The notes under the pieces: generated by a model
Database searches by the model: none
Seen by the model: only the letters and a program-made list of their open reading frames with translations
What the model was told of the DNA's origin: nothing
Shown: piece after piece, positions 8,289-15,830 of the stretch
How positions within the stretch are numbered: the stretch's first letter is position 1
Layout: every line of letters begins with the position of its first letter
Translations under genes and position numbers: made by a program
Source: Pelomonas sp. SE-A7
GTDB lineage: Bacteria; Pseudomonadota; Gammaproteobacteria; Burkholderiales; Burkholderiaceae_C
Length of the DNA: 64,000 bases
NCBI RefSeq assembly: GCF_030345705.1
Contig: NZ_JAUASW010000002.1
Location: 806,001 to 870,000 of the forward strand
Reading direction: 5' to 3'

Positions 8289-8762
8289 ATGCCGCATGCC
8301 CGTACGTTTCGCACCCGCCTGATCCTGGCCGCGCTGTTCACGGCACTGGGCACGACCACCGCCGGCGCGGCCGACGGAGGCGCGACGCCCGACCAGGCCA
8401 TCGCCATGGTCAAGAAGGGCGTGGCCTTCATCAAGGCCAACGGCAAGGACAAGGGCTATGCCGAGATCACCAGCAAGACCGGCCAGTTCCGCTACCAGGA
8501 TCTCTACCTCGTGGTCTACGGACTGGACGGCACCGTTCATGCGCATGGCGCCAACGAGAAGCAGGTGGGCCGCAACCTGATCGAGCTGAAGGACATAGAC
8601 GGCAAGGCCTTCGTCAAGGAACGCGTGGACATGGCCAAGGCCAAGCCCACGTTCTGGCAGGACTACAAGTTCACCAATCCCGAGAACAAGAAGATCGAGC
8701 CCAAGTCCATGTACTGCGAACGACTGGAAGAAACCGTGGTCTGCGGCGGCATCTACAAGTAA
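8289..8762 (+). CDS. Periplasmic single-Cache-domain protein
   Basis: 157 residues from the ATG at 8289, with GGAGA 8-12 bases upstream. Signal peptide over residues 1-28 (RTRLILAALFTALGTTTAGAA). The rest is one Cache_2-type sensor fold: AIAMVKKGVAFIKANGKDKG, then YLVVYGLDGTVHAHGANEKQVG, then DGKAFVKERVDMAKAKP. Free-standing exported Cache proteins of this kind commonly neighbour chemoreceptors. Here the gene ends 13 bases before one, so a role as a soluble ligand-binding partner for chemotaxis is a reasonable inference but is not shown. Two Cys near the C-terminus (MYCERLEETVVCGG) could form a disulfide. Confidence 0.85.
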   Translation: MPHARTFRTRLILAALFTALGTTTAGAADGGATPDQAIAMVKKGVAFIKANGKDKGYAEITSKTGQFRYQDLYLVVYGLDGTVHAHGANEKQVGRNLIELKDIDGKAFVKERVDMAKAKPTFWQDYKFTNPENKKIEPKSMYCERLEETVVCGGIYK

Positions 8763-8775
8763 GCCGCGAGCCCCG

Positions 8776-10308
8776 ATGAAGCTAGCCACCAAGCTCCTCC
8801 TGGCACCGGTGCTGACGGCCGTCGTGGCCCTGTCGGCGGGTCTGGTCAATGCCGTGCTGATAGGCCGCGAGGCGGGCCGGATGCAGACCCAGGCCGGCGT
8901 CGCCCAGGACCGCTACAAGACCCTGGCCTCGGTCCAGTTCCAGCTGGGGCAGGTCCATGTCGCCGCCTACCGGACCGTGGGCCTGGTGGCTTCGCTGGAC
9001 GATGCGAAGGTCAAGTCCATACGCGGTGAGCTGGGCAACCAGCTGGCCGGCGTCAAGCGCACGCTGGAAGCCACGGTAGGCGCCGACGCCGATGCCGCGA
9101 TGCGTGAAGCCATGGCGGCCTCGTCCAAGGCGCTGGACGCCTACGCCAAGGCCGCCGATGTGGCCATCGACCTGGCCACGGTCGATCCCAACACCGGCAT
9201 CGCCGCCATGCAGCAGGCGGACGCCGCGCACGAGGCGCTGAAGACGGCCCTGGGCCGCGTCGTGGCCCACGACGAGCAGGCGGCCGAGTCCGTGGCCGAT
9301 GCCTCGAGCCAGCGCAACCGCAACACCACGCTGTTCATGGCCCTGGTCGGCGTGATCGCGGCCGGTGCCGCCATCTGGCTGAGCTGGCGCATGCAGCGCC
9401 AGATCGTTGTCGACCTCAAGCGCGCCGGCAGCCTGGCCGATGCAGTGGCCGATGGCGACCTGACGGTGGACGCCCGCAGCGACAGGACCGACGAGGTCGG
9501 CGACCTGATCCGTTCGCTGCACAGCATGTGCACGCAGCTCAGCAGCTCGCTGCGCACGGTGCGTGAGTCTTCCAGCTCGATCCAGCAATCCAGCGCCGAG
9601 ATCGCCTCCGGCAACCAGGACCTGAGCCAGCGCACCGAGCATGCGGCCTCCAACCTGCAGCAGACAGCCAACTCCATGGGTGAGCTGACCGGCACCGTGC
9701 AGCAAAGCGCCGACAGCGCCCGCACCGCCAACCAGCTGGCCGGCAGCGCGGCGCAAGTCGCTCAGCGCGGCGGCGAGGTGGTCGGCCAGGTGGTCTCGAC
9801 CATGGAGGAGATCAACAGCAGCTCCAAGAAGATCGCCGACATCATCGGCGTCATCGACTCGATCGCCTTCCAGACCAACATCCTGGCGCTGAACGCCGCC
9901 GTCGAGGCGGCGCGTGCCGGCGAGCAGGGCCGCGGCTTTGCGGTCGTGGCTTCAGAGGTGCGCTCGCTGGCCCAGCGCTCGGCCGGTGCGGCCAAGGAGA
10001 TCAAGTCGCTGATCGACACCAGCGTGGACAAGGTCGAGGCCGGCAGCCGCCTGGTCCAGGACGCCGGCTCCACGATGAACGAGATCGTGGCCAGCGTGCA
10101 GCGCGTGACCGACATCATTGCCGAGATCAGCGCCAGCACGGTGGAGCAGAGCCAGGGCATTGCCCAGGTCAACGAGGCGGTCAACCAGCTGGACCAGATG
10201 ACGCAGCAGAACGCGGCCCTGGTCGAGGAAAGCGCCGCGGCCGCCGAGTCGCTGAAGGACCAGGCGGTCCGCCTGTCCGACGTGGTCGGCGGCTTCCGGC
10301 TGCGCTGA
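8776..10308 (+). CDS. Methyl-accepting chemotaxis protein (first of two)
   Basis: 510 residues. Signal-anchor TM1 at about 8-30, a helical periplasmic four-helix-bundle ligand domain to about 185, TM2 at about 188-208, HAMP to about 262, then the cytoplasmic methylation helices and signalling hairpin (tip IAFQTNILALNAAVEAARAG). It transmits ligand state to CheA/CheW. No CheR/CheB-docking pentapeptide is present at the C-terminus (ends VVGGFRLR). It starts 13 bases after the Cache protein gene. The 3' 670 bases are almost identical in DNA to the next gene (see repeat entry), pointing to duplication or gene conversion. Confidence 0.94.
   Translation: MKLATKLLLAPVLTAVVALSAGLVNAVLIGREAGRMQTQAGVAQDRYKTLASVQFQLGQVHVAAYRTVGLVASLDDAKVKSIRGELGNQLAGVKRTLEATVGADADAAMREAMAASSKALDAYAKAADVAIDLATVDPNTGIAAMQQADAAHEALKTALGRVVAHDEQAAESVADASSQRNRNTTLFMALVGVIAAGAAIWLSWRMQRQIVVDLKRAGSLADAVADGDLTVDARSDRTDEVGDLIRSLHSMCTQLSSSLRTVRESSSSIQQSSAEIASGNQDLSQRTEHAASNLQQTANSMGELTGTVQQSADSARTANQLAGSAAQVAQRGGEVVGQVVSTMEEINSSSKKIADIIGVIDSIAFQTNILALNAAVEAARAGEQGRGFAVVASEVRSLAQRSAGAAKEIKSLIDTSVDKVEAGSRLVQDAGSTMNEIVASVQRVTDIIAEISASTVEQSQGIAQVNEAVNQLDQMTQQNAALVEESAAAAESLKDQAVRLSDVVGGFRLR
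9640..10308 (+). repeat. Direct repeat copy 1: shared chemoreceptor signalling region
   Basis: This stretch recurs at 11270-11938 with a constant offset of 1630 bases and only scattered differences, through both stop codons. For example, the whole block around the hairpin tip (9840-10130) matches 11470-11760 with hardly a change. The upstream ligand-binding halves are unrelated at the DNA level. Confidence 0.9.
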
Positions 10309-10402
10309 AGCCCGCACCAGCAGGGCGCCGCGGTGCGAGCTGCGGCGGCCGCCGCACCAGGGTCGTTGTATAACCGAGCCCAAATTGGTGCAGGAGCTTT
10401 GA

Positions 10403-11938
10403 ATGACGCTGTCCGTCCGCAACAAGCTGTGGTTGCCCGTGGCCGCCCTTTTCGTGATCGTGCTGCTGATGACCGCCGGCTCGGCCATGCGCACCCAGGG
10501 CCTGGCCGAACATGCGCGCAGCATCCAGGCCCAGCAGCAGCAGAAATTCGAGCTGTCGCTGCGCTGGCGAGGCCAGACCGAGACCAATGCCACGCGGGCC
10601 GTGGCCGGCATACTGTCCAGCGACCCCAGCGTCAGCGCTACGTTCAAGCCCGAGATGGAAGCCACGACGGCCGCCATCTCGGAGATCCAGAAGAAGCTGG
10701 AAGAACTGGCGACCGAGCCCGATGAGAAGGCAGCCATGGCCCGCATTGCCGAAGCCCGCAAGGCCTACATCGAGGTCCGGGGCGAGGTCACCAAGCTCAA
10801 GGCTGGCGGTGACACGGCCGCGGCCTCGACCCTGCTCAAGGACCGCCTGATGCCGGCCCTGAAGAGCTACCTCGACGCCCAGCAGGACTTCGTCAAGCTC
10901 CAGCAGCAGCGCTCCGACGCATTGCGCGATGCCGCCACGGCCGAGCGCATGCGCACGGTCTGGCTGGTGGCCGTGGTGATGCTGGCCCTGGTCGCGATGA
11001 TGGGCGTGGCCACGCATTTCCTGGCCCGTTCGGTGGTGGTGCCGCTGGAGCAGGCCGCGGCCCAGGCCCAGCGGATCGGCGAAGGCGACCTCAGCCAGGA
11101 GATCCGCGTGGAGCGCGCCGACGAGATCGGCCAGCTGCTGGGCGCGCTGTCCGGCATGCAGGACTCGCTGAATCGCATGGTCGGATCGGTGCGCCACAGC
11201 GCCGACAGCATCCAGACCGCCAGCGCCGAGATCGCCTCGGGCAACCTGGACCTGAGCCAGCGCACCGAGCAGACCGCCTCCAACCTGCAGAAGACCGCCA
11301 ACTCCATGGGTGAGCTGACCGGCACCGTGCAGCAAAGCGCCGACAGCGCCCGCACCGCCAACCAGTTGGCCGGCAGTGCTGCGCAGGTGGCTCAGCGCGG
11401 CGGCGAGGTGGTCGGCCAGGTGGTCTCGACCATGGAAGAGATCAACAGCAGCTCCAAGAAGATCGCCGACATCATCGGCGTGATCGACTCGATCGCCTTC
11501 CAGACCAACATCCTGGCGCTGAACGCCGCCGTCGAGGCGGCGCGTGCCGGCGAACAGGGCCGCGGCTTTGCGGTCGTGGCTTCAGAGGTGCGCTCGCTGG
11601 CCCAGCGCTCGGCCGGTGCGGCCAAGGAGATCAAGTCGCTGATCGACACCAGCGTGGACAAGGTCGAGGCCGGCAGCCGCCTGGTCCAGGACGCCGGCTC
11701 CACGATGAACGAGATCGTGGCCAGCGTGCAGCGCGTGACCGACATCATTGCCGAGATCAGTGCCAGCACGGTGGAGCAGAGCCAGGGCATAGGTCATGTC
11801 AACGAGGCCATCAACCAGCTGGACCAGATGACGCAGCAGAACGCGGCCCTGGTCGAAGAGAGCGCCGCGGCCGCCGAGTCGCTGAAGGACCAGGCGGTCC
11901 GCCTGTCCGACGTGGTCAGCAGCTTCCGACTGCGCTGA
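10403..11938 (+). CDS. Methyl-accepting chemotaxis protein (second of two)
   Basis: 511 residues. TM1 at about 10-28, a periplasmic helical four-helix-bundle domain (residues 30-188) unlike that of the preceding receptor, TM2 at about 190-210, HAMP (SVVVPLEQAAAQAQRIGEGD) and a cytoplasmic signalling domain ending VVSSFRLR. From about residue 290 onward the protein is nearly identical to the upstream receptor. No CheR pentapeptide. Its last 23 bases overlap the convergent cobA gene. Different sensor domains on the same output suggest two ligands feeding the same signalling array. Confidence 0.94.
   Translation: MTLSVRNKLWLPVAALFVIVLLMTAGSAMRTQGLAEHARSIQAQQQQKFELSLRWRGQTETNATRAVAGILSSDPSVSATFKPEMEATTAAISEIQKKLEELATEPDEKAAMARIAEARKAYIEVRGEVTKLKAGGDTAAASTLLKDRLMPALKSYLDAQQDFVKLQQQRSDALRDAATAERMRTVWLVAVVMLALVAMMGVATHFLARSVVVPLEQAAAQAQRIGEGDLSQEIRVERADEIGQLLGALSGMQDSLNRMVGSVRHSADSIQTASAEIASGNLDLSQRTEQTASNLQKTANSMGELTGTVQQSADSARTANQLAGSAAQVAQRGGEVVGQVVSTMEEINSSSKKIADIIGVIDSIAFQTNILALNAAVEAARAGEQGRGFAVVASEVRSLAQRSAGAAKEIKSLIDTSVDKVEAGSRLVQDAGSTMNEIVASVQRVTDIIAEISASTVEQSQGIGHVNEAINQLDQMTQQNAALVEESAAAAESLKDQAVRLSDVVSSFRLR
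11270..11938 (+). repeat. Direct repeat copy 2: shared chemoreceptor signalling region
   Basis: Partner of 9640-10308 at an offset of 1630 bases. Differences are few and mostly synonymous (for example CTGGCC/TTGGCC and GAGGAG/GAAGAG), while the first arm of the coding sequence diverges completely upstream of about 11200. Confidence 0.9.
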
Positions 11939-12692
11939 GCTGAAGCCCCGGCAGCGTTTCGACCTGCCAGGCCTCGTTCACCACCGTGCCTATCACCAGG
12001 ATGGCCGGGCTGGCGATGCGCTGCGACTTCAGCGTCGCCGGCAGGCTCTCCAAGGTGCAGATCGCCTGGCGCTGCTGCGCCGTGTGGGCGGCAGCGATGA
12101 CCGCGGCCGGGGTGCGAGGGTCCAGGCCACCGGCGCGCAGCGAGGCCACCAGTTCCTCGGCCCGCGCCAGGCCCATGTAGATCACCAGGCTCAGGCCCGA
12201 GCGGGCCAGGGCCGCCCAGTCCGGCGCGTCCTCTCCGTCCTGCCTGTGGCCGGTGACGAAGGCCACGCCGGGCGCATGGCGACGATCGGTGACCGGGATG
12301 CCAATGCTGGCCGGCGCCGCGATGCCGGCAGTCAGTCCGGACACCACCTCGACCTCGATGCCGGCCTCGCGCAGCGCCGTCACCTCTTCGCCGCCACGGC
12401 CAAAGACAAAAGGATCGCCGCCCTTCAGGCGAACGACCCGTGCGCCGCTGCGAGCCTCGCGGATCATCAGTTCGTGGATGAAACGCTGCTCCGTCGAGAT
12501 GCAGCCGCCGCGCTTGCCGACGCGCAGCACCCGGGTCTCCGGACGCAGCAAGGCCAGCACGCGCGCATCAACCAGATCGTCCGTCAGCACCACGTCGGCC
12601 TCCTGCAGGCGCTTGAGCGCGCGGACGGTCAGCAGCTCCGGATCGCCGGGACCGGCACCGACCAGGCTGACCGTGGGAATGCTTGCGTTCAT
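11916..12692 (-). CDS. cobA: Uroporphyrinogen-III C-methyltransferase (SUMT)
   Basis: 258 residues. Methylates uroporphyrinogen III at C2 and C7 using SAM to give precorrin-2, the siroheme precursor needed by the nitrite reductase encoded in this operon. SUMT motifs: GAGPGDPELLTVRA (about 13-26), the GGDPFVFGRGGEE loop (about 90-102) and HAPGVAFVTGH. Only the methylase domain is present; no CysG-type dehydrogenase/chelatase fusion. Its ATG overlaps the nasA stop codon by three bases, so translation is probably coupled. The 3' end runs 23 bases into the convergent chemoreceptor gene. Confidence 0.95.
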   Translation of the reverse strand: MNASIPTVSLVGAGPGDPELLTVRALKRLQEADVVLTDDLVDARVLALLRPETRVLRVGKRGGCISTEQRFIHELMIREARSGARVVRLKGGDPFVFGRGGEEVTALREAGIEVEVVSGLTAGIAAPASIGIPVTDRRHAPGVAFVTGHRQDGEDAPDWAALARSGLSLVIYMGLARAEELVASLRAGGLDPRTPAAVIAAAHTAQQRQAICTLESLPATLKSQRIASPAILVIGTVVNEAWQVETLPGLQLSAVGSC

Positions 12693-15442
12693 GTCGTCAC
12701 CTCCTCAGGCACTTGATCGACCAGCCGGCGCAGCGCCGGCAGACAGGAGCCGCATTGCGTACCGCAGCGCAGCTCGCCCTGCAGCTGCTTGAGCCGCTCC
12801 GCCGGTGCGCCACTGCAGGCGGCCAGCCTGGCCTTGATGCGGTCTTCGCGCACGTCGAAGCAGTTGCAGACCTGCGGACTGGCCGGGGCCAGGTCTTGCG
12901 CCGCACCGGCGGACTCCGGTGCCAGCAGGCGTCGGCCATGCGGGGCCACGGCACCGGCCTCCAGCCAGAGCTGGTGCAGCCAGCCGCCCTCGCCGCCCTC
13001 GCCCACGGTCAGCAGGCTGTCCAGCCGCTGGCCGGATTCGTCGAGACGCAGCAGGCGCAGACGGCCGCGGCGGCTGTCGGCATAGCGCAGTGCGCCGGCA
13101 CGGTCCAGGCCCAGCACCGCCGCGAAGCGCTGCAGGAGCTCGGCCGGAATCGCCTCGCCATGGGCCGCCTCGAAGCGCCAGCCTTCCAGACCTTCCGGCC
13201 CCGCGATCGGCAGGCAATGCGCATAGTCCAGCTCGCTCATCAGCGCCCGCAAGCCATGGCCGGCCGGGCCCCATGCCGAGGCCGACAGGCGCCAGGGCAG
13301 GTTCAGGCGCTCGACCGAGACCGCGGCGAACTTCAGCTCTGGCTGGCGCGAATCGGGGCAGAAGGCGCCCTGGGTCACCGCGTTGATGCCGCGCAGCGCC
13401 TGGCCCTGCGCGCCGCGGCCCGAGACGAACTCCTCGCCCCAGTGCATGGCCACATAGGCCTGCTGCGCGGCGATGGCATCGTCGGCGGCGAGCATCAGGT
13501 TCAGCTCGCCGCGCCGCGAGCGCAGGCGTACAAAGTCGCCGTCGGCCAGGCCACGACGCCCCATGTCGGCGGGATTCATGCGCAGCAGCGGACGCGACTC
13601 ATGGGCGAACAAGCGGCCCAGCAAACCGGTCCGGCTCATGCCATGCCACTGGTCGCGCAGCCGGCCGGTGCTGAGCGCGAAGGGATAGGCCGCGTCGACG
13701 ACATCGAGCGCCGGCCGGTAGGGCCGCACGACGAAGCGGGCGCGGCCATCGGCGGTGGCGAAGCGGCCGTCCTCGTAGAGCCGGCTCTTGCCCTCGGTAG
13801 CGCCCTCCGGGAAGGGCCATTGCTGCGGCCCCTTCTCGTCGAGCAGGCGGTAGCTGAGGCCGGTGATGTCGAGGTCGCGGCCGCGCGTGGCCTCGCGGTG
13901 CTCCAGCCACAGCTGCTCGGCCCGCTCGGCACCGAAGAGGCTGGGCAGGCCGGGCCGCAGCAGTTGTTCCAGCTCGCGGGCCACATCGCGGACGATGCGC
14001 CAGTCCGCCCTCGCCTCGCCCGGCGCCGGCACGGCGACGCGCACGCGGCTGATGCGGCGCTCGCTGTTGGTGACCGTGCCCTCCTTCTCGCCCCAGCTCG
14101 CCGCCGGCAGCAGCACGTCGGCATAGGCGGCCGTGGCGGTATCGGCAAAGGCCTCCTGCAGGACGACCAGTTCGCAGCGTTCCAGCGCGCGGCGCACCAG
14201 GTCCTGATCGGGCAGGGACTGGGCCGGGTTGGTGCAGGCTATCCACAGGACCTTGATCTCGCCCCGCGCCGCCGCCTCGAACAGCTCGACCGCGGTCTTG
14301 CCCGGCGTCTCGGGAAGGCCTTCAACGCCCCAGATCCGCGCCACCTCGGCCCGGTGCTGCGGCTTGGCCGGGTCGCGGTGGCCGGGCAGCAGGCTGGCCA
14401 TGCCGCCGGTCTCGCGGCCGCCCATGGCATTGGGCTGGCCGGTCAGCGAGAACGGCCCGGCGCCGGCCCGGCCGATCTGGCCGGTGGCCAGGTGCAGATT
14501 GATCAGGGCCGTGTTCTTGGCCGTGCCGCTGGTGCTCTGGTTCAGGCCCATGCAGTACAGCGACAGCGCAGAAGGCGACTTGGCGATCCAGCGCGCCGCC
14601 TGCAGCAGGTCGGCCTCGGCGATGCCGCAGATGCGCGCCGCCTCGCGCGGCGTCATGTCGCGCACCTCGTCCTTCAGCGCCGCGAAGCCCTCGGTATGGG
14701 CGGCGATGAAGTCCTGGTCCAGCCAGCCTTCCCAGATGCAGGCATGCAGCAGGCCCTGGAACAGGGCCACGTCGCTGCCGGGCCGGATCTGCAGATGCAG
14801 GTCGGCGAACTCGGCGGTCTCGGTGCGGCGCGGGTCGGCCACGATGATCTTCATCGCCGGCCTCGCCTCGCGCGCCGCCTCGATGCGGCGGAACAGCACC
14901 GGATGGGCCCAGGCCGTGTTGCTGCCGGCGATGAACAGGCAGTCGGTCTGCTCGACATCCTCGTAGCTGCACGGCGGCGCATCGGCGCCGAGCGTCTGCT
15001 TGTAGCCGACCACGGCCGAGCTCATGCACAGCCGCGAGTTGGAGTCGATGTTGTTGGTGCCGACCAGGGCCCGCGCCAGCTTGTTGAACGCGTGGTAGTC
15101 CTCGGTCAGCAGCTGGCCCGAGACATAGAAGGCGATCGCATCCGGTCCGTGGTGCAGGCGCACCGAGGCCAGCTTGTCGGCGATGCGGACATTGACCTCG
15201 TCCCAGCCCAGCGGCTCGGCCTTGGCACCGCGCGCGGCGCGCCAGGCCGGCTGCAACAGGCGGCGCTGCAGCGTCAGGGGCGCGGCCGTCAGGTGCAGGG
15301 TCGAGCCCTTGGTGCAGAGCCGGCCGAAGTTGGCCGGATGCCCGGGATCGCCGCGCACGCCGGTGATCTGCGCCCCCTCGCTCTCGATGATCACGCCACA
15401 GCCGACACCGCAGTAGGGACAGGTCGAGCGTGTCTCGGTCAT
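12689..15442 (-). CDS. nasA: Assimilatory nitrate reductase catalytic subunit with C-terminal BFD-type [2Fe-2S] domain
   Basis: 917 residues from the ATG at 15442. A cytoplasmic molybdopterin enzyme reducing nitrate to nitrite. The N-terminal [4Fe-4S] motif begins CPYCGVGCGVIIE at residues 9-21. The Mo-bisMGD body follows (NSRLCMSSAVVGYKQTLGAD, GSNTAWAHPVLFRRI, GLNQSTSGTAKNTALINLHL), then the molybdopterin dinucleotide-binding C-domain. The last about 60 residues form a BFD-like ferredoxin (CNCFDV...CGTQCGSC). No Tat signal, as expected for the assimilatory NasA/NarB type rather than NapA. It starts 7 bases after nirD ends and overlaps cobA. Earlier in-frame starts would run into nirD and are not needed. 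Confidence 0.96.
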   Translation of the reverse strand: MTETRSTCPYCGVGCGVIIESEGAQITGVRGDPGHPANFGRLCTKGSTLHLTAAPLTLQRRLLQPAWRAARGAKAEPLGWDEVNVRIADKLASVRLHHGPDAIAFYVSGQLLTEDYHAFNKLARALVGTNNIDSNSRLCMSSAVVGYKQTLGADAPPCSYEDVEQTDCLFIAGSNTAWAHPVLFRRIEAAREARPAMKIIVADPRRTETAEFADLHLQIRPGSDVALFQGLLHACIWEGWLDQDFIAAHTEGFAALKDEVRDMTPREAARICGIAEADLLQAARWIAKSPSALSLYCMGLNQSTSGTAKNTALINLHLATGQIGRAGAGPFSLTGQPNAMGGRETGGMASLLPGHRDPAKPQHRAEVARIWGVEGLPETPGKTAVELFEAAARGEIKVLWIACTNPAQSLPDQDLVRRALERCELVVLQEAFADTATAAYADVLLPAASWGEKEGTVTNSERRISRVRVAVPAPGEARADWRIVRDVARELEQLLRPGLPSLFGAERAEQLWLEHREATRGRDLDITGLSYRLLDEKGPQQWPFPEGATEGKSRLYEDGRFATADGRARFVVRPYRPALDVVDAAYPFALSTGRLRDQWHGMSRTGLLGRLFAHESRPLLRMNPADMGRRGLADGDFVRLRSRRGELNLMLAADDAIAAQQAYVAMHWGEEFVSGRGAQGQALRGINAVTQGAFCPDSRQPELKFAAVSVERLNLPWRLSASAWGPAGHGLRALMSELDYAHCLPIAGPEGLEGWRFEAAHGEAIPAELLQRFAAVLGLDRAGALRYADSRRGRLRLLRLDESGQRLDSLLTVGEGGEGGWLHQLWLEAGAVAPHGRRLLAPESAGAAQDLAPASPQVCNCFDVREDRIKARLAACSGAPAERLKQLQGELRCGTQCGSCLPALRRLVDQVPEEVTT

Positions 15443-15449
15443 CGCAGCC

Positions 15450-15830
15450 TCAGCAATGGGCGCGAGTGCAGGGGCCGGCCTTGACCGGCTCCAGCTCGGT
15501 GGCGATGGTGTCCAGCTCCTGCTGGTCCAGCTGCACCTGACCGGCCTCGATACGGACCGCGAACTTCGGCGTACTGCCCTCATCGGGCTCACGGGCGCAG
15601 CCGGTGTCCAGGCCTATGGTCCAGTTGTGCAGCGGACAGGCCACGGCCTTGCCGAACACGATGCCCTGGCTCAGCGGGCCGGCCTTGTGCGGGCAACGGT
15701 CCAGCAGCGCAAACACCTGGTCGTCCGCCGTGCGGAACAGCGCCACCTGCGGACCCTTGGCGCGCTGCACGCGGCGCGAGCCCAGCGGCGGGATGTCCTC
15801 GACCGCGCAGATCGTCTTCCAATCACTCAT
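15450..15830 (-). CDS. nirD: Nitrite reductase (NADH) small subunit
   Basis: 126 residues. A Rieske-type subunit of the cytoplasmic NADH nitrite reductase. The 2Fe-2S ligand boxes are complete here: CPHKAGPLSQG (about 47-57) and CPLHNWTIGLDTG (about 65-77), each with Cys and His. Many enterobacterial NirD proteins lack the ligands, so this one probably carries a cluster. Its ATG overlaps the nirB stop by four bases (ATGA), indicating translational coupling. Confidence 0.95.
   Translation of the reverse strand: MSDWKTICAVEDIPPLGSRRVQRAKGPQVALFRTADDQVFALLDRCPHKAGPLSQGIVFGKAVACPLHNWTIGLDTGCAREPDEGSTPKFAVRIEAGQVQLDQQELDTIATELEPVKAGPCTRAHC

Noticed and set aside
9640..11938. Chemoreceptor direct repeats as a transposon or IS
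   Set aside because: The repeats lie wholly within receptor coding sequence, without terminal inverted repeats, target duplication or a transposase.
12683..15484. A long open reading frame antisense to nasA
   Set aside because: High GC content keeps the opposite strand open. The protein has no recognisable motif, whereas the minus-strand frame has complete NasA motifs.
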